Shown here piece by piece: positions 57,840 through 64,000 of a DNA stretch of 64,000 nucleotides. The notes beneath the pieces are model-generated. The model searched no databases, had not been told where the DNA came from, and was given only the letters and a program-made list of their open reading frames with translations. Position 1 is the first letter of the stretch. Each line of letters starts with the position of its first letter. Position numbers and translations under genes: made by a program. The DNA is taken from the NCBI RefSeq assembly GCF_001632365.1, contig NW_024468535.1, forward strand, positions 184,820 through 248,819, written 5' to 3'. This DNA is from Laetiporus sulphureus 93-53. Lineage: Eukaryota; Basidiomycota; Agaricomycetes; Polyporales; Laetiporaceae.

Positions 57840-59520
57840 CTACATAGCGACATCAGAGTCACCAGCATTGGGCGGCACGGGGTGCTCGAGAGCAGTTGGT
57901 GGAGCGGGGCCAGCGTTCTGGAAGAGAGTGCATTTGGGGCATTGGTCGGAGTCAGCGTGGTGGAGGCCACGGCAGTTCACGCAGCGCGCATGAGCGCAGA
58001 AGTCTGAGGTGGCGCGATTCTCCTTTGCGCACATGGTGCACTGAGAGCGGTGCACCGATTCGAGGTGGCGGCCAGCACACACATGGCACCGGGGTGGCTT
58101 CGTGCATCCCGCAGCGAGATGACCGTATCCCCAGCACCTCGTACACTGTCAGAGGCACGGCTTATCACGCCAGCGCGACGTAGTGACGGGGGCACCGAAG
58201 GCGAAAAGGGGGGTCCGGAGGAGGGTAGTGAGAATGGAGCCATCCAGGTCCTCGAAACCAAGGACGACGGACGAGTGAGCACCGTCGATTTGCTCAGGTC
58301 GACGTGCCCAGCACGGAGGTTGGGTGAGGTGGAGGCGCGCAAGTGCGGGGTTTTTCACGAGCTCGTCCGACAAGGCCAGGGTTGAATGGACAGCGCCGCC
58401 TGGGGCTGCCCGTGTGCTGACGTTACCGAGGAGGACCCTGGACCACTTGACGTTCCTGGAGATGTGGTGATCCGGGTTGAGCCTGAGGGCATTACGGATG
58501 GTCGGGAGGTGTTCGTCGATGCGGCAGTAGGATGTGGTGGCGGGAAAGGCCAGGACGATGTTGCCAGAGGAGCTTGGGTAGGCTGCGAGTGCAGTCAGAA
58601 CTGCAGCCAGTGCTGCATTCACATCGCTGACAAGTTGGACGGGGGGTGTCTGAAGAAGATGCGCCGGCGCAGGGCCAGCAAAACGAACCACGTACCGCAG
58701 GGGCTCCGGGGCGTGCTTGGGCCCAGGAGCCTTCGGGGGAGTGGGTGGGTTCAGGGTCGTCACGGGAGGAGCCGGACGAGAAGGGGCGGCTGCCGCCGCA
58801 TACGAGCGCTTCTTGGGAGTGCCACGTACCTGAGGTTTGGACGGAGGGGGAGCCTTCACCTGTGATGGGGGGGCCGCCACAGTCGCCATTCGACTCTCCA
58901 AGGCATCGAGCCTGGCGTCGAGGGCAGAGCGAAGGTCCTGGAGGGCCGCCGTGAGGTCGGGTCCAGTGGTCGGAGGGGGGGATAGGACAGGGGTGGGTTC
59001 TGGTAGATGGGGTCATACTTGTCCACGACAGCTTTAAGACGCTGTTTATGGAGATCGTCAAGGTCAGTGTTGCGTTGGTGCATCCGCTCGGCATGGCCGA
59101 TGACCAGAAACACTGCCTTATGAATCGCAAAGGTGGCATGTCAGGGAGCAGCTCAGAGGGTCCCTGAGCCTGCCATTGCCGTAAGGCCTGTCGGACAGCT
59201 AGCGTAAGTTTGGGGGTGTAGTCTGTGTGCACGAGTTCCGTTGACGAGGAGGACGAGCCCCCGGCGCTAGCGGAAGAAGATGGTGGTTGCGGTTCAAGAT
59301 CCATGATGGCATCGACGTCGCGCAGCTCGAAACTCGGATACAAAACATCCTCTTCTTCGGCACCATCGACATTTCTTGACTCGATACCTGAACACAGTGT
59401 TTCCTCTTCTACAAGAATGTCTAAATGTCCCAGCGATGAGATACCGGCTGCACCGAATAAGATAAGGAAGACCCATGAAATGGACATCATGCAGAAAGCT
59501 GTAAATGCGGCGAAAGGCAT
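57840..59520 (-). mobile_element. Degenerate LINE (non-LTR retrotransposon) ORF1, gag-like
   Basis: Nucleic-acid-binding protein of a fungal non-LTR element. A Pro-rich N-terminal part (frames 59520-58492 and 58901-58149) carries VRFAGPAPAHLLQTPPVQLV, IVLAFPATTSYCRI and LHLTQPPCWARRPEQ. Next come zinc knuckles, CTRCWGYGHLAAGC, then CHVCAGRHLESVHRSQC, CTMCAKENRATSDFC and CVNCRGLHHADSDQCPKC. A TGA lies in frame just before the first knuckle. Frame changes occur upstream, near 58,850-58,950. There is no ORF2, so the element cannot move by itself. It sits between the right AT-rich repeat and a kinase-like gene, and its upstream end overlaps a plus frame at 59225-59569. Confidence 0.75.
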
Positions 59521-59605
59521 GGAAATGTTGTTAGACCCTTTGAGAGGTATTTCTTGCCCTTGTAGATAGATTGCTGTCTACGGGCTGAGCAATTTTACAT
59601 TAGAA

Positions 59606-61738
59606 TTGCTTTCGGTGCTCGAAGGAGTAGGTCTACCAGCAGACAAAAAATGCCTCGTCGTGGTGGATTGGCATCTTGCTATAGGGACTATCGCACGGTT
59701 CACGGACTGGGACAATTATGACCGGTCCTTGCTCGATCGTCGCCTGGAGATACCGGAAAATGCACCAGAAGAGCACAGTGAGTGTGTCCTTATCTTTTTA
59801 CGACTCGGCCTTGACCTAGCATAGGGAAAAGGCTGGAGGCATATAATAAAGATTATATTCGCTTCAGCGAGCTGCAGAAACGTGTCCTGGAGGACAAACT
59901 CCCCTCACCCTCTACGTTTGCCAAGGAGGCGATAGCAGACCCGAAGTTAGACGGGAAAGAGGTGCTGCTCATTCAGATGCCTGGTATGTTTCGACCCACT
60001 TGAACAAAGCAGAGAACTAATTCGGAGGCAGAACCACCTGTCCGGCCAGCACCAGCACAAGCCACTGCCGAAATTGAGGAGGCTAGAGATGTTCCTATGG
60101 AGTTTCCTGCAATTCAGCGCAAGCTCGCTGCATCATCGTCCATCTCACGGAGTTCTGATCTGATTTCAGGTCGCAATGAATACCTTTTGACAGTCAAAAA
60201 AGTCGGGAGCGTCTCCGTTAATATTCCCGCAGACATTGCGAAGATGCACAAACTCTTATTCGATGGCCGGGCTTTGACAGGTGACGGTCAATATGGCCTG
60301 CCTGTGGCGCTCTATCATCCGGCCTTGGCTGCTTTGCAACATCAATTCGAGACGCTTAATTTGCAAATCAAGCAGGTTCGGATCCTGAAAGTCGATGAAG
60401 GAGATTTACCTGATGGATTCATACGACTCGACAGCGAATTATTCAACGCATCCGCGAGGTATTTCACCAAATCGCGCGCCTTTTATCAGAAGGAATGGGA
60501 TCGATGGACATCCGCAGTGAGACCATTTTGTGAATGCATTTTTGGATTGGACGACCTTGAGGAGCAGAAGGTCAGCGAGGATGCATAGGAACCGGAGACA
60601 GAGAAATTAGCGGATGCTGTCTGGAAGCTCTATCTCGTCCGAAGCTTAAGAATGAATACGGGGTGGGCGGCAATCCGACCCTTCAGAGCACTTACTGGTA
60701 TGCGAAAAGCTTATCCGGCCTCAAGGTCCGCAGGTATTCTTCTCTGTGGGTTTCTTGCTCGCTGATGTAGCGGTCGGATAGGAGAAATTCAAAAACACCA
60801 AGTTCCCCTTTATTATTCTCGGCCTCCCGGGCACCGTGCTCGAAGTTTCCATAGCAGTATGCCTGGAGAAGATCCTTGTGGACAAAATCCTTCATTTCGA
60901 GATCCACGATGGTGACGACGACGACGAGATGATCACCAAGCTGGCCTTGATTGTTTCGGCACTGAGAGACTGTGCGTGCGAGCTTCGGATAGAATTTCAC
61001 TGTCTCGAGCAAGCGACCGCTGGCGACGGCCCACCTGAAAACAAAACGTGGCACTTACCTTGTCCATCCGTCGCTCCTTCCGCGAACTTTTCGATGCCGG
61101 CGTTGAAGTTCAAATCGAAGCTAAGCCGAGAGAACAGGGCAATTGTATTGGAACGAGATGAACCGAACATTCGTCCGCTCTTCCTTGCCGACTACACGCC
61201 CGAAGGATCATCATCAGCGGTGGAGACAGTGGTCAAGTTTCCAGTCACGTACAACAAGACTGCGCATAAGATGCTGGCAGACAAAAACTACGCGCCGAAG
61301 CTATACGTTGGCGTACCCGTGATCGGTGGACGAGAAATGGTCATCATGGAGCGCGTGTATGGAAAGCGGATGTGCGACTATCCCCGAAACAGCCTTCCAA
61401 ACAGCGTATTCAAGGACAGCGAAGGAGCTTTGCAGGTCTTGCATGATCTCAAGCTCGTGTTCAGTGATCTTCGCGATGTAAATGTTATGATCGTTGAAGG
61501 TGACGGCGAAGGCAAGACTAAAGTTAGGGCAACGCTCATTGACTTCGATTGGGTCGGTGAAGACGGGAGAGCCTCCTATTCAGCTCTGATAAACACGAAA
61601 CTCGTTGGCACGGAGTATGACTCCGACGTCCGTGCATGCGGGTTCATGCGACAGAAGCACGACATCTCGGCTCTCGAGTTTTTCTGTAAGAAGTACCGTG
61701 TAAAAGGGATGGAGGAGGGCGAGAAAGCACCAGCATAA
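59606..61738 (+). CDS. Kinase-like protein of the Agaricomycete Crinkler/FunK-type family
   Basis: Large family in mushrooms with a variable N-terminal half and a divergent protein-kinase domain. The start is uncertain: 59606 opens LSVLEGVGLPADKKCLVVVD, but an upstream exon is possible. N-terminal blocks are VSVNIPADIAKMHKLLFDGR, GQYGLPVALYHPALAALQHQ and LKNEYGVGGNPTLQSTYWYA. The last joins across an intron to FKNTKFPFIILGLPGTVLEV. The kinase part has VVKFPVTYNKTAHKMLAD (probable ATP lysine), VMEYG-like VIMERVYGKRM, LVFSDLRDVNVMIVEG (catalytic loop with D and N) and LIDFDWVGEDG (DFG equivalent DFD). Both catalytic Asp residues remain, so activity is possible. A frame-keeping join near 60,590-60,800 was not fully resolved. 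Confidence 0.7.
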
Positions 61739-61859
61739 GTACGTTTCACGTCTGCTAAGCCTGGTTGCCATAATTCTGTCTTTTTTTGCCATCATACTTT
61801 ACTCCCCATCTCGTTCGATAGCAAACCGCATGACGTGAACAGTATATAAATACATGCAA
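61739..61859. other. 3' flank of the kinase-like gene
   Basis: T-rich sequence with no gene. Confidence 0.5.
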
Positions 61860-62870
61860 CTTTTCCACCTCATCAGCTCTGGTTTATTGGCTCCACGAAG
61901 TCCAAGTTGGCTAATGCCTTGCACGACGATGAATGTGTCTGTGAACACACATTTGTCACCTGCCTTTGCTCGTTCGAAGAGCTCCGAACGTAAAACAATG
62001 TCCAGGGATCGGGGCATAGATCCGTAGGAATCTCTGGAAGATTCTCTTGAATGCGCACTTTCTGCCAATCTGTGAACTTCGAACTGTTGATCTGCAATTG
62101 CCACGCAACCTGATTACCACAGGTTGGGTTTGGACAGAGGCTCAGCTAAGGAGCCCGTAGTCAATACTGGTGCTGCTATGTACATTATATACACTCACCT
62201 CTGTGTACTTGAACTGTTGCTCGATATCGTTGACTATCCCTCCACAGACCTCGCAGATGAAGGTGCCATACAGAAGTTCTGGGCTTACTTCGCTCGCCCT
62301 GGTGACCGTTTCGCTGATGCGTACCGATTTTGTCTGCTCTGAGGTCGTATACCGGAGACTAGAGGGAGATGGTAAAATGTGACATTGAACTCACGCGACT
62401 GCAGGTTCACAGAGTCTGTGGCAGCCGCGGTCGGATTCAATTTGAGATATTCTGGCTCAAACTCCGCCACAAGGCTGTGGACTGCGCACCGGATGTAGGG
62501 GAGGAAGCGGTAGTATTGCTTCTGGATGGCATCAGCAAGGACGTCATCCTTGTGCAGCAGGTGTCCATAGTCAACATAGAGAGTTGTTAGCTCTTGTTCT
62601 CGCATTGTATGGATTTGTTCGATAGAGATCAGATCTCCTTCAGGTGCAGCAGGTAATCCACCATCTGATCGATGCAAGGGCGATCTCCTTAGTAAAGCTC
62701 AAGTATACAAGACGAACAGACCATAGTGCCACAACGAATCATGATGGCAGTCAGGCCCAGAGCATCGACTCACTTTCTCTCAAAGCTCTCCTGCACAGTC
62801 TCGCTGACTGCGTCAATTACAATTGGAATATTCTCATCGAGCTGCCCTCTGGCCGTCGATGTCCGTTGTA
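61860..62870 (-). pseudogene. N-terminal fragment of replicative helicase subunit MCM6
   Basis: MCM6 is part of the MCM2-7 helicase. Recognisable parts are ENIPIVIDAVSETVQESFE, DLISIEQIHTMREQELTTLY, VDYGHLLHKDDVLADAIQKQ, FNVTFYHLPLVSGIR, the zinc finger halves FICEVCGGIVNDIEQQFKYT and LCPNPTCGNQVAWQLQINSS, KFTDWQKVRIQEN, and MPRSLDIVLRSELFERAKAG with FIVVQGISQLGLRGANKPEL. The frame breaks twice: a small deletion after DKIGT (before SETVTRASEV), and again between QENLPEIP and GSMPRSLDI. The copy stops after about 270 residues, before the AAA+ helicase core. Intron-like intervals with GTGAGT donors survive, so it is not a processed retrocopy. A run of G adjoins its 5' side. Confidence 0.85.
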
Positions 62871-62878
62871 GGGTGTTG

Positions 62879-62879
<1 letters not shown>

Positions 62880-62943
<64 letters not shown>
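62880..62943. repeat. Homopolymer of 64 G
   Basis: Every base from 62880 to 62943 is G. It adjoins the 5' side of the MCM6 fragment. Homopolymers of this length are unstable and hard to sequence, so the true length is uncertain. Confidence 0.95.
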
Positions 62944-62944
<1 letters not shown>

Positions 62945-64000
62945 ACGAGATGCGCAGTGGTCATGCACCCGCTTCTGACATTATTGTCCAGGGATGATGC
63001 AACGATACATTCCACCGTCATCTTCTTTACAGTAGTCACTGGCCGATACACCCAATATACCTGGCAGGACCTTTATTCGGCGCTGGGAGATATCACTGCG
63101 TGAAGCGCTAGATTACTCAATGCCAGGATTTTCACAGGATCCGCGGATCCTGAGGCCATTCTGTCGTGATCCTGAGCCAATCCTACCTGAGCCAGGATGA
63201 GCTCAGAGCTTCTAAGTTTCTGGCCTGTTTCAGGGCCATTCCAGCTGGATTATGAGTAGATTCTGTCCTTTCATGGTCTGCGGACCTGCCGCAGAAAAAT
63301 ACAGGCCTTTCGCACATACATTTACTATATATTACAGAAGAATTATTATTATTAATTAAATAGCTCCTTGCTTTACTCGCGGCGCGGTGCGCATACAGTC
63401 ACTATATGCGTCATATAGCATTGAACGAAAATATATTCATTGAGATCTACAGGAACATCCGTAGCACTACCAAGAAAGAGAGACATATGTACCGAGAGCA
63501 TGCCAGATACCATGGATGACTGAACAGCAAATGCAATGTGAACTACATATGTAAGGTTAGAGCATCAGAGACCAAAATGAATGCTAGGAATGCGCGACCC
63601 ACCTTGCGAGTCGACTCTGCAATGCACACTCCGGGCGAGCGAGCCTTTTTACATTGGAGTGAAGTCAGTAAGGATCACATGATGAACCAATGCCTCACCT
63701 ATGAGTCTCTAGGTCAGAAGCCCAGGCTCGTGTTCGTCATTCTCATGTTGGCCGCACCAACTCTATGCGTTCAGGTACAATGTCCTCAATGCACAGTGAA
63801 GTAAAGAGTCAAGTACTCACAGATAGTTACACCACAGTCTACTGCAGAGGCACAAAAATGCAGTTGTCTAAGTAAATGTCACGCTGGGGGGCGAGCATCG
63901 CCGGCAACACCGCAGACATGAAGCGATTTGCGCATGTGGCAAATGCTTAGCAAATGTCGACAGGTTTTTTGCCTTTGTGATCTCAATTTGCTACGGTTCC
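62944..64000. other. AT-rich region with no recognisable gene
   Basis: Contains short inverted motifs near 63,137-63,160 (GGATCCGCGGATCC with CCTGAG repeats) and an ATT-rich stretch near 63,340-63,360. A plus frame at 63538-63804 is not recognised. Confidence 0.4.

Noticed and set aside
1..64000. CRISPR array, prophage or bacterial operon
   Set aside because: Spliceosomal introns throughout and eukaryotic gene content; no regularly spaced direct repeats of CRISPR type.

Overview
The window looks like nuclear DNA of a mushroom-forming basidiomycete (Agaricomycete). Genes lie on both strands and are cut by many short introns of about 47-65 bases with GT...AG ends. Several families belong to or are expanded in such fungi: DUF6533-type membrane proteins, a Crinkler/RHS-type NTPase-nuclease, a Crinkler-associated kinase-like protein and an F-box/LRR gene. 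No species can be named from the sequence. Gene models are hand-spliced from homology and splice signals, so exon ends are approximate unless stated.

Bases 1-48,000 are gene-dense and mostly housekeeping. In order: a phenol-hydroxylase-type FAD monooxygenase (-), a Crinkler/RHS-like NTPase-nuclease (+), the initiator-tRNA ribosyl transferase RIT1 (+) convergent with a PalB/Rim13 calpain (-), a membrane J-domain protein (-), clathrin light chain (+), an LRR membrane protein (-), a DUF6533 membrane protein (+), a broken phosphoglycerate mutase fragment (-), the KDEL receptor (+), a class V PLP aminotransferase-like enzyme (-), a multi-pass membrane protein (+), a VIP36-type cargo lectin (+), an F-BAR/SH3 cytokinesis protein (-), a small NIF3/YqfO-like protein (-), a secreted metallophosphatase (-), a dienelactone-hydrolase-like gene (-), coatomer zeta (-) and a carnosine N-methyltransferase (+). 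Clathrin light chain, KDEL receptor, VIP36-type lectin and zeta-COP all serve vesicle traffic, but they are scattered among other genes and I do not claim a cluster.

Bases 48,700-64,000 are different: repeat-rich with decayed genes. Two copies of an AT-rich repeat of about 220 bases lie in opposite orientation at 48,739-48,963 and 56,985-57,206. Between them are a gene of unknown function (-), a large palindrome with arms of about 1.24 kb that carries 349-base tandem units, and an F-box/LRR gene with a duplicated exon (+). Beyond lie a dead LINE ORF1 (-), a kinase-like gene (+), a broken MCM6 fragment (-), a run of 64 G and mostly featureless AT-rich DNA.

The most interesting parts are the 48.7-57.2 kb region bounded by inverted repeats, the NTPase-nuclease gene with a frame break in a C9 run, and the partial copies of two essential genes (iPGM, MCM6) whose introns survive, which points to DNA-level duplication rather than retrocopying.
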